Source of the DNA: an uncultured Bacteroidales bacterium
Lineage (GTDB): Bacteria > Bacteroidota > Bacteroidia > Bacteroidales > F082
Assembly (NCBI GenBank): GCA_947303395.1
Contig: CAMYYD010000007.1
Coordinates: 62,001 to 126,000, forward strand
Reading direction: 5' to 3'
DNA: 64,000 nucleotides
Below are positions 8,598 to 19,617 of this stretch, in pieces (the stretch's first letter is position 1; every line of letters starts with the position of its first letter). Both the position numbers and the translations under genes were made by a program. The notes under the pieces were generated by a model. It saw only the letters and a program-made list of their open reading frames with translations, had not been told where the DNA came from and did no database searches.

Positions 8598-10288
8598 GAA
8601 CGAAATCATTGATAATCAGTATATTATTCGTTGTTATCAGTTTTGTTGGCAATGCACAGTCGCACAATGAGCAGGTGACGGTGGAAGGTTCGTACCGTCC
8701 GCAGATAAAACGTTCGGAGCGACTGGTGAAGACACCGGAAATGCCAGATAAAGAATTCGATATCCCGCAATATAAGGCCGAGGCGAGAGATTTTACTTAT
8801 GGAAGCAATATTGAGATTGAGACGATGAGCGCGATGACCTACAAGGCCGATTACGGAGTGGAAAGCAACAACAACTTCCTCAAAGCTGGCTTGGGTACCC
8901 GTTTGTCGCCAGTTTTCCTGTTCCGTCATTATTCTGATTTGTCGAAAAACATGAGTCTGGGAGTGGGCGTGAAGCATTATTCTTCATGGCTTGAGATGAA
9001 CGACTATAAGAGCTCGTCGTTTATGAACAATGCCTTTAACGTGATGGCAGTCAATAAGTTCAGAACGGGACAGTTGCGCACTTTTGTCGATTACAAATAC
9101 GATATGTATCATCTGCGCGCTTATGATGATGTTGAAAACCCTAACGGTCGCAACATCCATTCGATGAATGCGGGCGCGAAATGGCTCTCTAACGGCTCGA
9201 GCTACCGTGACATATACACTGAATTTGGCGGTGATTACCGCGCGACGTGGATTGCCGGAGGCACAACAGAGCATCAACTCAATGCCAACGCGCACATAGC
9301 TTATTCCGACAATTGGATTAGTGATAAGAATATCAATGATTTGCAGACTTTGGCAACCGATGTCGAGGTGAATTACAACAACATCTATCAGGGACAGTTT
9401 TTGGTGGCGGTGAATCCGTATTTCACCATGAACGGCGATTTCTATCATCTGCATCTCGGTGCGCGTGTCGATTTGAAGACAGGTTCGAGTATCAGCATTT
9501 ATCCTGATGTTTTGGGAAGCATTTTTGTGCTCGATAATACTTTGGAGTTCTACGCGAAACTGGGCGGCCGCTCGAAAATCAACACATTTGCTGATATTGT
9601 TTCGGAAAACCCGTTTGTGACAACGAATTTCACCAACTATAGCGAATTCGGATACGAGAAGACAAAGTTTGATTTTCAGGCAGGAGCTAAGTCAAAGATT
9701 GCCAACAATATTGATGCTCATGTTGGAGTGAGATACCGCACCATCAAAAACAGCGTTTTCTTCATTCCTGATTATGATTTTTACGCTGTTTACGATGAAG
9801 ATGCCACGACATATCATCTGCAGGCGTTTGACATTATTTTCCAGGATTACCATCTTACGACCATCCTTGCCGACGTGCATTGGAAAGCTATGGAAAAGCT
9901 TGATGTTGCCGCTGAGTTTGCGTATAATATCTATAATATTCAGGGCCAAAATCTGATTCAGATTCCTGAAGTTACAAGTCTTTACGGAAAACCATGGTAC
10001 AAGCCGTCGTTCACCATGACTCTGCGTGGCGACTACCGTCTCGACGAGACCTGGAAATTCAACGCCTCGATGACGGTTTTGGGCAAACGTTGGGCTATGG
10101 GTACCGATAAGTGTGAAGTACTGCTCAAACCCGCATTTGACGTTCAACTCGGAGCGGATTATAAGATTCAGGAAGACCTCTCCGCATTTGTCGAAATCCA
10201 TGATCTTTTACATCAAAAATACCAGCTTTATTACAACTATCCGACCATCGGATTTGAGGTTTTTGCAGGTATAAAATACCGTTTCTGA
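8594..10288 (+). CDS. Outer-membrane beta-barrel protein, TPR-operon partner
   Basis: 564 residues. A signal peptide (about 1-21, ending VGNAQ) precedes a short conserved-looking region (VTVEGSYRPQIKRSERL). The rest alternates polar and aromatic residues as in transmembrane beta strands (for example HLGARVDLKTG, VGVRYRT, YAKLGGR), and the chain ends FAGIKYRF with the C-terminal phenylalanine typical of BAM-assembled outer-membrane proteins. No TonB box or plug domain is obvious, so I do not call it a TonB receptor. The ATG overlaps the TPR gene stop by four bases. Its cargo or function is unknown. Confidence 0.75.
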   Translation: MRTKSLIISILFVVISFVGNAQSHNEQVTVEGSYRPQIKRSERLVKTPEMPDKEFDIPQYKAEARDFTYGSNIEIETMSAMTYKADYGVESNNNFLKAGLGTRLSPVFLFRHYSDLSKNMSLGVGVKHYSSWLEMNDYKSSSFMNNAFNVMAVNKFRTGQLRTFVDYKYDMYHLRAYDDVENPNGRNIHSMNAGAKWLSNGSSYRDIYTEFGGDYRATWIAGGTTEHQLNANAHIAYSDNWISDKNINDLQTLATDVEVNYNNIYQGQFLVAVNPYFTMNGDFYHLHLGARVDLKTGSSISIYPDVLGSIFVLDNTLEFYAKLGGRSKINTFADIVSENPFVTTNFTNYSEFGYEKTKFDFQAGAKSKIANNIDAHVGVRYRTIKNSVFFIPDYDFYAVYDEDATTYHLQAFDIIFQDYHLTTILADVHWKAMEKLDVAAEFAYNIYNIQGQNLIQIPEVTSLYGKPWYKPSFTMTLRGDYRLDETWKFNASMTVLGKRWAMGTDKCEVLLKPAFDVQLGADYKIQEDLSAFVEIHDLLHQKYQLYYNYPTIGFEVFAGIKYRF

Positions 10289-10338
10289 AAAAGGCAAAAA
10301 TTTTAACAAAAATAGCTAAAAATCTGTCATTTTTTTCA

Positions 10339-10368
10339 TTGTTATTTCAAAGAAATTTATTACCTTTG
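10339..10368 (+). promoter_or_regulatory. Promoter of gyrB
   Basis: TTG at 10339-10341 and TACCTTTG at 10361-10368 are separated by 19 bp, a full Bacteroidota -33/-7 arrangement. A leader of about 45 nt follows. Confidence 0.65.
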
Positions 10369-10408
10369 CAAGGTTTTAGAAATCTAGTAAATAATTGAAA
10401 GAATATAG

Positions 10409-12370
<1,962 letters not shown>

Positions 12371-12382
12371 AAATTTAAGTTT

Positions 12383-12994
12383 ATGGATAACAAACTTGAT
12401 ATTTTAACAAAGAAAATCTACGAACAAGGTGTCGAGAAGGCAAATCACGACGCTGTTGAGATTGTGGAAAACGCCAAGAAAGAAGCCGAAAAGATTGTCA
12501 ATGACGCTAAAGCTGAGGCCGAACGCATTGTAAATCAAGCGAATAAAGAGGCTGAAGAGCTCAAGACCAAGGTCGCTGCCGACGTGAAGATGGCTGCCAC
12601 ACAGAGCATCGCCGTCACGAAGCAGGAAATCGAGAAGATGGTGGTGATGAACGCTGCTGAACAGGGCGTGAAAGCATCACTCAGCTCCGCAGATTTCGTG
12701 AAGGAATTGGTGAAGGATGTCGTAAAGGCATTCAACCCTGACAATGCGGCACCAGTGGCGTTGGATTTTATCCTTCCAGAGGCTTTGAAGAAAGAAGTCG
12801 AGCCTTTCGTGAAAAACGAGATCGGCAAGATGTTCAAGGCTGAGGTGAAAGTCGAGTTCTCGAAGAAGATGAACGGCGGCTTCAAGGTGGCTCCGCAAGA
12901 CGGCGGCTACGTGCTCCAGTTCACCGACGACGAGTTTACACAGCTCATCGCCAACTACCTGCGTCCGGCAACAAAGAAAATCCTCTTCGGCTAA
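12383..12994 (+). CDS. ntpE: V-type ATP synthase/ATPase subunit E
   Basis: 203 residues. The N-terminal half is a charged Ala/Glu/Lys coiled coil (AKKEAEKIVNDAKAEAERIV), as expected of the peripheral stalk E subunit. The C-terminal half ends NYLRPATKKILFG, resembling the globular E-subunit head that binds the A3B3 catalytic hexamer. It is the first gene of the V-ATPase cluster and overlaps the next gene by one base (TAATG). No Shine-Dalgarno sequence is evident, usual for this phylum. Confidence 0.85.
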   Translation: MDNKLDILTKKIYEQGVEKANHDAVEIVENAKKEAEKIVNDAKAEAERIVNQANKEAEELKTKVAADVKMAATQSIAVTKQEIEKMVVMNAAEQGVKASLSSADFVKELVKDVVKAFNPDNAAPVALDFILPEALKKEVEPFVKNEIGKMFKAEVKVEFSKKMNGGFKVAPQDGGYVLQFTDDEFTQLIANYLRPATKKILFG

Positions 12995-13593
12995 TGGATA
13001 ACTACGTTTATATAGTAGCGAGTTTGCCAGAACTGACAGCGGGTTTCGAGAATACGAGTTTCGACTACGCTGCCACGAAGGAGTCGATAGTGGAGCTTCT
13101 CTCGGAGAAAGATCAGAAACTGGTCGAACTTTTCGAGGAAGGCTTCAACGAGGAGACTCTGGGCGCGGAGTTTTATAAAAAAGCTGCCGAAAGCAAGAAT
13201 CGCTTCATCCGCGAATATTTCGACTTCGACGCTCGCATGCGTAACATGAAGGTGGCGTATCTCGCGAAACGTCTCGACAAGAATGGCGAAGATTATTTTG
13301 TCGATATGCCTGAAGCTGACTTCGATGAATATCAGCAGATTAAGGAAATTCTCGAAAACGCCGACTTCGTGCAACGTGAGCAGAAGATGGATGAGCTAAA
13401 ATGGGAGAAAGCCAGCGACATCGCACGAATGGACTATTTCAACATGAACGCCATCCTCGCATTTCTGGCGAAAGCCAAAACCGTGCAACGTTGGGTGGAA
13501 CTTGATCCAGTGAAAGGACAGGAGATGTTTGAGAAGCTGGTGAAAGAGGTACGCGGAACCTTTGATAATAAGACCTTAGATTTTAGACCTTAG
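12994..13593 (+). CDS. DUF2764 family protein of the V-ATPase operon
   Basis: 199 residues, soluble, starting DNYVYIVASLPELT. This start and the charged helical body (EYFDFDARMRN, VAYLAKRLD, EKASDIARMDYFN) match the DUF2764 proteins that sit between subunits E and A in V-ATPase operons of Bacteroidota, spirochaetes and chlamydiae. Its role is not proven. The cluster contains no recognisable C (d) gene, and helices with YF.M/FD.R patterns and the operon position make it a candidate functional replacement for the C/d socket subunit; that is inference. The last codons and the TAG stop lie inside a palindrome (13582-13628), so the C-terminus TLDFRP is repeat-derived. Confidence 0.75.
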   Translation: MDNYVYIVASLPELTAGFENTSFDYAATKESIVELLSEKDQKLVELFEEGFNEETLGAEFYKKAAESKNRFIREYFDFDARMRNMKVAYLAKRLDKNGEDYFVDMPEADFDEYQQIKEILENADFVQREQKMDELKWEKASDIARMDYFNMNAILAFLAKAKTVQRWVELDPVKGQEMFEKLVKEVRGTFDNKTLDFRP

Positions 13594-13628
13594 ACCTTAG
13601 TAAAAAATGCTAAAGTCTAAGGTCTAAA
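13582..13628 (+). repeat. Inter-cistronic palindrome carrying the DUF2764 stop codon
   Basis: The arm at 13582-13600 (TTTAGACCTTAGACCTTAG) pairs with 13610-13628 (CTAAAGTCTAAGGTCTAAA) at 18 of 19 positions around a 9-nt loop. The 5' arm contains tandem TTAGACC heptamers, which start already at 13571. The T-run needed for a terminator is missing (A-run instead), so it may be an attenuator or mRNA-stability element separating the E/DUF2764 and A-K genes. Confidence 0.75.
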
Positions 13629-13666
13629 GTCTTAAAAAAAATAAAGAATTAAACAAAACAAATAAT

Positions 13667-15412
13667 ATGACAACAGGAAAAGTTACAGGAATCATTGCAA
13701 ACTTGGTCACTGTAGAGGTGAACGGCCCTGTGGCACAGAATGAGATCTGCTTCATCGACCTCAACGGAGTGAAGATGATGGCGGAGGTCATTAAGGTGAA
13801 CGGGAACAAGGCCTCTGTGCAGGTGTTTGAGAGCACTCGCGGACTCCAGATTGGATGCCCGGTGGAGTTCCAAGGCTACATGCTTGAGGTGACACTCGGA
13901 CCTGGTCTGCTTTCGAGTAATTTCGATGGCTTGCAGAATAACCTCTCCACCATGGAAGGCGTGTTCCTTAAGAGAGGCGAGTATACTAAGCCATTGGACG
14001 AGAATAAGTTATGGAACTTTACACCATTAGCGAATGCTGGCGACCAAGTCATCGCCGCCGACTGGCTGGGTGAGGTCAAAGAAGGCTGGCTGCCTCATAA
14101 AATCATGGTGCCGTTCAGTTTTGAAGGCACTTACACTGTGAAAAAAGTTGCTGAAGCCGGTCAATATAAGATTAACGACGTAATCGCAGTGTTGACTAAC
14201 GCCGACGGCGAAGACGTGAACGTCACGATGACACAGAAATGGCCTGTGAAGGTGGCAGTGGGCGGCTACGTCGAAAAACCACGTCCGTTCAAGGTGATGG
14301 AGACAGGCGTGCGTACCATCGACACTCTGAATCCTATCGCTGAAGGCGGTACGGGCTTCATTCCTGGTCCTTTCGGATGCGGTAAGACAGTACTTCAGCA
14401 TGCATTGGCAGAACAAGCCGACGCCGACGTCATCATCATGGCGGCATGCGGCGAGCGTGCTAACGAGGTGGTGGAGATTTTCACCGAATTCCCTGAATTG
14501 AAAGATAAACACACTGGTCGCAGCTTGATGGAACGTACAATCATCATCTGCAACACTTCTAACATGCCGGTGGCTGCCCGTGAGGCTTCAGTTTACACCG
14601 CCATGACCCTCGGCGAATATTACCGCGCCATGGGAATGAAGGTACTGCTGCTCGCGGACTCCACATCACGTTGGGCTCAGGCATTGCGTGAGATGAGTAA
14701 CCGTCTGGAAGAGCTTCCAGGTCAGGACGGATTCCCGGTCGACCTTTCGGCTATCATCTCAAGCTTCTATGCTAGAGCAGGTTATGTGAAGCTGAACAAC
14801 GGTCAATCGGGTTCAATCACATTCATCGGAACAGTGTCGCCTGCTGGCGGTAACCTTAAGGAGCCAGTCACTGAGTCGACAAAGAAAGCTGCACGTTGCT
14901 TCTACGGCCTCTCGCAGAACCGAGCTGATAAGAAACGTTACCCGGCTGTTGACCCTGTCGATTCATATTCGAAATATCTGGAATATCCAGAAATCATTGA
15001 GTATCTCGATAACAAAATCGAAAAAGGCTGGGTTGACAAAGTCATCAAGACCAAATATATCATCCGTAAAGGTAAGGACGCTTACGAGCAAATCAACATT
15101 TTGGGCGACGACGGCGTGCCGATGGCTTACCACGAGCAATATTGGAAGTCAGAACTCATCGACTTCGTGATTCTGCAACAGGACGCATTCGATAATATCG
15201 ACGGCTGCTCGCCATTGGATCGTCAGAAGTTTATGCTCGATTTGATGCTTGAGATTTGCGATAAGTCATTCAAATTCAATAATTTTGAAGAATGTATGAC
15301 TTATTTCAAAAACCTGATAAACATCTGCCGTCAGATGAACTATTCGGAGTATAAGTCGGAGCAATTTGAAAAATATCTTGGACAGTTAAAGGAGGAACTT
15401 AAACATGAGTGA
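13667..15412 (+). CDS. ntpA: V-type ATP synthase/ATPase catalytic subunit A
   Basis: 581 residues, normal length. This is the ATP-hydrolysing subunit of the A3B3 head. The Walker A loop GPFGCGKTV is near residue 233, with Cys where most bacterial and archaeal homologues have Ser. It is followed by AACGERANE and the LADSTSRWAQALREMSNRL block that carries Walker B and the arginine-rich segment. The N-terminal beta barrel (GKVTGIIANLVTVEV) and the A-specific non-homologous region (about 110-190) are both present. The stop overlaps the subunit B start by eight bases. Confidence 0.96.
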   Translation: MTTGKVTGIIANLVTVEVNGPVAQNEICFIDLNGVKMMAEVIKVNGNKASVQVFESTRGLQIGCPVEFQGYMLEVTLGPGLLSSNFDGLQNNLSTMEGVFLKRGEYTKPLDENKLWNFTPLANAGDQVIAADWLGEVKEGWLPHKIMVPFSFEGTYTVKKVAEAGQYKINDVIAVLTNADGEDVNVTMTQKWPVKVAVGGYVEKPRPFKVMETGVRTIDTLNPIAEGGTGFIPGPFGCGKTVLQHALAEQADADVIIMAACGERANEVVEIFTEFPELKDKHTGRSLMERTIIICNTSNMPVAAREASVYTAMTLGEYYRAMGMKVLLLADSTSRWAQALREMSNRLEELPGQDGFPVDLSAIISSFYARAGYVKLNNGQSGSITFIGTVSPAGGNLKEPVTESTKKAARCFYGLSQNRADKKRYPAVDPVDSYSKYLEYPEIIEYLDNKIEKGWVDKVIKTKYIIRKGKDAYEQINILGDDGVPMAYHEQYWKSELIDFVILQQDAFDNIDGCSPLDRQKFMLDLMLEICDKSFKFNNFEECMTYFKNLINICRQMNYSEYKSEQFEKYLGQLKEELKHE

Positions 15413-16727
15413 GAAAGCCTTTCAACGCATATATACTAAGCTGACAGCCATCACCAAGGCCACGGTAACCCTTGAGGCTCAAGGAGTTGCAAACGATGAG
15501 CTTGCTCTCGTGGCAGGTCGTCTGGCACAGGTGGTGAAAATCAAAGAGAAGAGCGTCACCTTGCAGGTGTTCGGCGGCACAGAGGATATACCGACAAATG
15601 CTGAAGTTACCTTCTTCGGCGAACCGCCTTCACTCAACGTGAGCGACGACCTCGCAGGACGTTTCTTTAACGCTTACGGCGAGCCTATTGACGGTGGTCC
15701 GGCAGTGGAAGGCGAGAAACGCCAGATCGGCGGTCCTTCGGTGAACCCTTACAAACGTCGCATGCCTTCAGAGCTGATTCCGACTGGTATCGCTGGCATC
15801 GACTTGAACAACACACTGGTCTCCGGACAGAAGATTCCTTTCTTCGCCGACCCTGACCAACCATACAACAAGGTGATGAGCATGGTGGCCCTCCGCGCTG
15901 ATGTCGATAAGATCATCCTCGGCGGTATGGGCTTGTCAAACGACGATTATCTCTTCTTCAAACATGAGTTTGAGAGTGCTGGCGCCTTGCATAAGATTGT
16001 CAGTTTCGTGAATACTACTGACCAGCCGCCTGTTGAGCGTCTGTTGGTTCCAGACATGGCATTGACAGCAGCAGAGTATTTCGCTGTCGATAAAAACGAG
16101 AAAGTGCTTGTGCTTCTTACAGATATGACGCTTTACGCCGATGCTCTGAGTATCGTTTCGAACCGTATGGATCAGATTCCTTCGAAGGACTCAATGCCTG
16201 GTTCACTTTATTCAGATTTGGCGAAGATTTACGAGAAGGCCGTGCAGCTCCCTGACGGCGGCTCAATCACTATCATTGCTGTGACAACGTTGAACGACGG
16301 CGATATCACGCACGCTATCCCGGATAACACCGGTTACATCACTGAAGGACAGCTCTTCCTGCGTGCCGACCCGGATTCCGGCAAGGTCATTGTTGACCCG
16401 TTCCGCTCGCTTTCACGTCTGAAACAGCATGTCCAGAACAAGAAGACCCGTGAGGACCACAGCGCAGTGATGAACGCATCGGTTCGTTTGTATGCCGATG
16501 CCTCCAATGCAAAAACGAAGTTGGAAAACGGCTTCGACTTGAGCGACTACGACCTCCGCTGCCTCGACTACGCTAAGGAATACGCCACAAGATTGCTCGC
16601 AATCGACGTCAACATCTCCATTGAAGAGATGCTTGACACGGCTTGGGAGCTCTTCGGAAAGTATTTCACCAAAGCGGAAACTGGTCTTAAGGAAAAATTG
16701 ATTGAGAAATATTGGAAAGAAAAATAA
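15405..16727 (+). CDS. ntpB: V-type ATP synthase/ATPase subunit B
   Basis: 440 residues. This is the non-catalytic nucleotide-binding-fold subunit that alternates with A in the head. It shows GGPSVNPYKRRMPSELIPTG (residues in the canonical N..R..P motif), TGIAGID, and MTLYADALS/SNRMDQIPSKDSMPGSLYSDLA, all characteristic of subunit B. The Walker A lysine motif is degenerate as expected (SGQKIPFF). The start at 15405 lies inside the end of subunit A, indicating translational coupling. Confidence 0.95.
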   Translation: MSEKAFQRIYTKLTAITKATVTLEAQGVANDELALVAGRLAQVVKIKEKSVTLQVFGGTEDIPTNAEVTFFGEPPSLNVSDDLAGRFFNAYGEPIDGGPAVEGEKRQIGGPSVNPYKRRMPSELIPTGIAGIDLNNTLVSGQKIPFFADPDQPYNKVMSMVALRADVDKIILGGMGLSNDDYLFFKHEFESAGALHKIVSFVNTTDQPPVERLLVPDMALTAAEYFAVDKNEKVLVLLTDMTLYADALSIVSNRMDQIPSKDSMPGSLYSDLAKIYEKAVQLPDGGSITIIAVTTLNDGDITHAIPDNTGYITEGQLFLRADPDSGKVIVDPFRSLSRLKQHVQNKKTREDHSAVMNASVRLYADASNAKTKLENGFDLSDYDLRCLDYAKEYATRLLAIDVNISIEEMLDTAWELFGKYFTKAETGLKEKLIEKYWKEK

Positions 16728-16733
16728 AAAGTC

Positions 16734-17345
16734 ATGGCAATCAAGTTCCAATATAACAAGACTTCGCTGAACGAGCTGAACAAGCAGCTCAAGACGCGTA
16801 CTCGTGCTTTGCCAACATTAAAAAGCAAGGAGAGTGCGCTACGTCTTGAGGTGAAGAAAGCCAAAAAACGTTCGGAGAGCCTTGTCGCACAACTGGAGGC
16901 CGAGCTCAAATCGTATGAGTACATGGCCCGGCTTTGGAATGAATTTGAGCCAGGACTGATTTCTGTGACCGATGTCAAGCTGAAGACTGTGAAGGTGGCG
17001 GGCGTGCCGGTGCCGGCATTGGAAGAGGTGCTTTACGAAGTGAAAGACATCAACCTCTTCACCAAGCCGATGTGGTATGCCGACGGCGTCCAGATACTGA
17101 AAAACCTTGCACAGTTTGGCATCGAGTCGGAGGTTTACGTTGAGGTGAGTCGCGTGCTCGACTATCAGCGTAAGAAGACCACACAAAAAGTCAACCTTTA
17201 CGAAAAGGTGCAGATACCTGGCTATAACGAAGCCATCCGTAAGATAAAACGATATATGGAAGACGAGGAGAATCTCTCCAAGGCTTCGCAGAAAATCGTG
17301 AAAAACAAACACATCCTTGAGGAGGAGGCAGAGTATGGTAACTGA
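16734..17345 (+). CDS. ntpD: V-type ATP synthase/ATPase subunit D (central rotor shaft)
   Basis: 203 residues. Two long charged helices, at the N-terminus (NKTSLNELNKQLKTRTRALP, then LKSKESALRLEVKKAKKR) and the C-terminus (NEAIRKIKRYMEDEEN...KIVKNKHIL), form the antiparallel coiled-coil shaft typical of subunit D, the counterpart of F-type gamma. The start six bases after the subunit B stop keeps it in the operon, and its end overlaps the start of subunit I. Confidence 0.9.
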   Translation: MAIKFQYNKTSLNELNKQLKTRTRALPTLKSKESALRLEVKKAKKRSESLVAQLEAELKSYEYMARLWNEFEPGLISVTDVKLKTVKVAGVPVPALEEVLYEVKDINLFTKPMWYADGVQILKNLAQFGIESEVYVEVSRVLDYQRKKTTQKVNLYEKVQIPGYNEAIRKIKRYMEDEENLSKASQKIVKNKHILEEEAEYGN

Positions 17346-19113
17346 AATGACGAAATATAACTTCATCCTGCTGAGCGGCGATGTGGAAGATTTCCTCAAA
17401 AAGTTGCAGGGCATGGGCGTGATGGACATCACCCGCTCGACCAAGCCTGTCGACGATAAGTCGGAATACCTGTCGTCGAAGACGGGCGTTTACCGTAAAG
17501 CCTTGTCGTTGCTGAAGGATGTGACACCTGCTGAGTTTGCCGAAAAAGTTGAAGGCGACCTCGCATCCAACGTTATTGAGACTATCAACGAGAGGGAAGT
17601 GGCTGAAAATCAAGTGAATCAGCTGGCGAAAGAGTGGGAGGAACGCCAACCTTGGGGCAAGTTCGATGTCAAAAACTTCGAAAAACTCGAGGAACAGGGC
17701 TTGAAACTGCATTTCTACAAGGTGAAATCATCGAATTTCAAACCTGAATGGAATGACAACTACGCTCTAAGCGAGATTTCAAACGATGGAACCACTACAT
17801 ATTTCGTGGTTGTTTCCGATGATGAAAACTATGAATTCCCGTTGAAGGAACTTCCGGCTCCAGACTGCGATTGTGCGTCGATTGAGAAGAGAATCGATGA
17901 TTTGAGATATGAAATCGAGAAGAAAGAACGTCATCTCGCTGAGCTGAAATGTCACGAAAAAGATATTCAGAAAGAGCTCGACAGGACGGTTTCGAAACTC
18001 GATTTGCATCTGGCTCATATGTCGGGAACGAAAGCAGCTGAAGACTATATCACTGTGTTTGAAGGCTTTGCGCCAGCTGAAAAAGAAGTGGAGATGAAAG
18101 ACATGTTAGATAGGGAAGGAGTTCTTTACTTGGTCGACAAAGCGCAAGTCGAAGACAATCCTCCTATCAAGTTGAAAAACAACAAGTTTGTCTCTATGTT
18201 TGAGATTCTCACCGACATGTACGGTCGTCCGAAATACAACGAGTTCGACCCGACGGTGTGGATTTCCATCTTCTTCATGCTGTTCTTCGCCTTCTGCATG
18301 GGCGATGCCGGTTATGGATTGGTACTCATTGGGTTAGGATACGCGTTGAAGAAAAAACTTCCTGACATTGCACCGCTTGGCATCACTTTAGGTGTAGCGA
18401 CGACGGTGATAGGATTGTTGTTCCACACGTTCTTCTCGACCGACATGCTCACATGGAGCGTGCTTCCTGATGCGGTGAAAAAATGCATGCTTCCGTCGCA
18501 AATCGCTGGTTTTGATGGCACTATGGTGCTGGCAATCATCGTCGGTATCGTGCATATTTGCTTGGCAATGGTGGTGAAAACGTATCAAACAACGAAAGTG
18601 AAAGGTTTCCTCAATTCCCTCGGGACATGGGGCTGGACCTTGCTTATCGTTGGAGGCGTCATCGTCGGTGGACTTGCACTTATCGGCGTCATCGATTCAG
18701 CAGAAACGAAGTGGATTATCATAGTAATCGGCATTTTGTCGGCATTGGGAATCTTCTTCTTGAACGATTTGCATAGAAATCCGTTGGCGAACTTCGGTTC
18801 GGGCTTGTGGGAGACCTACAACACAGCGACTGGATTGCTTGGTGACGTGTTGAGTTATCTCCGTCTGTACGCTCTTGGTTTGGCAGGCGCTAAGCTTGGT
18901 GAGGCGTTCAATGCCATTGGTCTTCAAGCACTTGGCGATGGTGGAGCAGCTTGGATTGCTTTCATCCTCATCGTGGTGATCGGTCACACTTTGAACGTCG
19001 CCATGTGTATCTTGGGAGCCTTCGTCCACCCGCTTCGTCTTAATTTCCTTGAGTTTTTCAAGAATTCTGGATATGAAGGAACAGGTAGAAAATATAATCC
19101 GTTGAAAAATTAA
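17335..19113 (+). CDS. ntpI: V-type ATP synthase/ATPase subunit I (membrane stator, subunit a)
   Basis: 592 residues from the ATG at 17335; an upstream in-frame TTG at 17317 is less likely. A GAGGAGGAGG stretch 8-16 bases ahead could act as an unusually good Shine-Dalgarno sequence. The N-terminal ~290 residues are soluble with coiled coils (KKERHLAELKCHEKDIQKEL). The C-terminal half has seven or so membrane helices. The stator arginine lies in LSYLRLYALGLAGAKL, where it lines the ion half-channels against the K ring. It ends near HPLRLNFLEFFKNSGYEG, a conserved subunit I tail. It overlaps ntpD by 11 bases. Confidence 0.92.
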   Translation: MVTEMTKYNFILLSGDVEDFLKKLQGMGVMDITRSTKPVDDKSEYLSSKTGVYRKALSLLKDVTPAEFAEKVEGDLASNVIETINEREVAENQVNQLAKEWEERQPWGKFDVKNFEKLEEQGLKLHFYKVKSSNFKPEWNDNYALSEISNDGTTTYFVVVSDDENYEFPLKELPAPDCDCASIEKRIDDLRYEIEKKERHLAELKCHEKDIQKELDRTVSKLDLHLAHMSGTKAAEDYITVFEGFAPAEKEVEMKDMLDREGVLYLVDKAQVEDNPPIKLKNNKFVSMFEILTDMYGRPKYNEFDPTVWISIFFMLFFAFCMGDAGYGLVLIGLGYALKKKLPDIAPLGITLGVATTVIGLLFHTFFSTDMLTWSVLPDAVKKCMLPSQIAGFDGTMVLAIIVGIVHICLAMVVKTYQTTKVKGFLNSLGTWGWTLLIVGGVIVGGLALIGVIDSAETKWIIIVIGILSALGIFFLNDLHRNPLANFGSGLWETYNTATGLLGDVLSYLRLYALGLAGAKLGEAFNAIGLQALGDGGAAWIAFILIVVIGHTLNVAMCILGAFVHPLRLNFLEFFKNSGYEGTGRKYNPLKN

Positions 19114-19125
19114 TGTTAAATTTAA

Positions 19126-19566
<441 letters not shown>

Positions 19567-19589
19567 TATCCTAAACAAACAATGGAATG

Positions 19590-19617
19590 GTAGAGACGCA
19601 AAATTTTGCGTCTCTAC
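19590..19617. repeat. 28-nt perfect palindrome (family P28) between ntpK and prmC
   Basis: Arms GTAGAGACGCAAAA and TTTTGCGTCTCTAC are fully complementary (14+14). The element lies between convergent genes. Read on the minus strand, its first bases (GTAG) provide the TAG stop of prmC (complement of 19614-19616). No T-run follows on either strand. Confidence 0.85.

Noticed and set aside
17317-17334. TTG start of ntpI six codons upstream of the chosen ATG
   Set aside because: The ATG at 17335 has a purine-rich ribosome-binding-like stretch and gives the usual N-terminus; the TTG only lengthens the overlap with ntpD.
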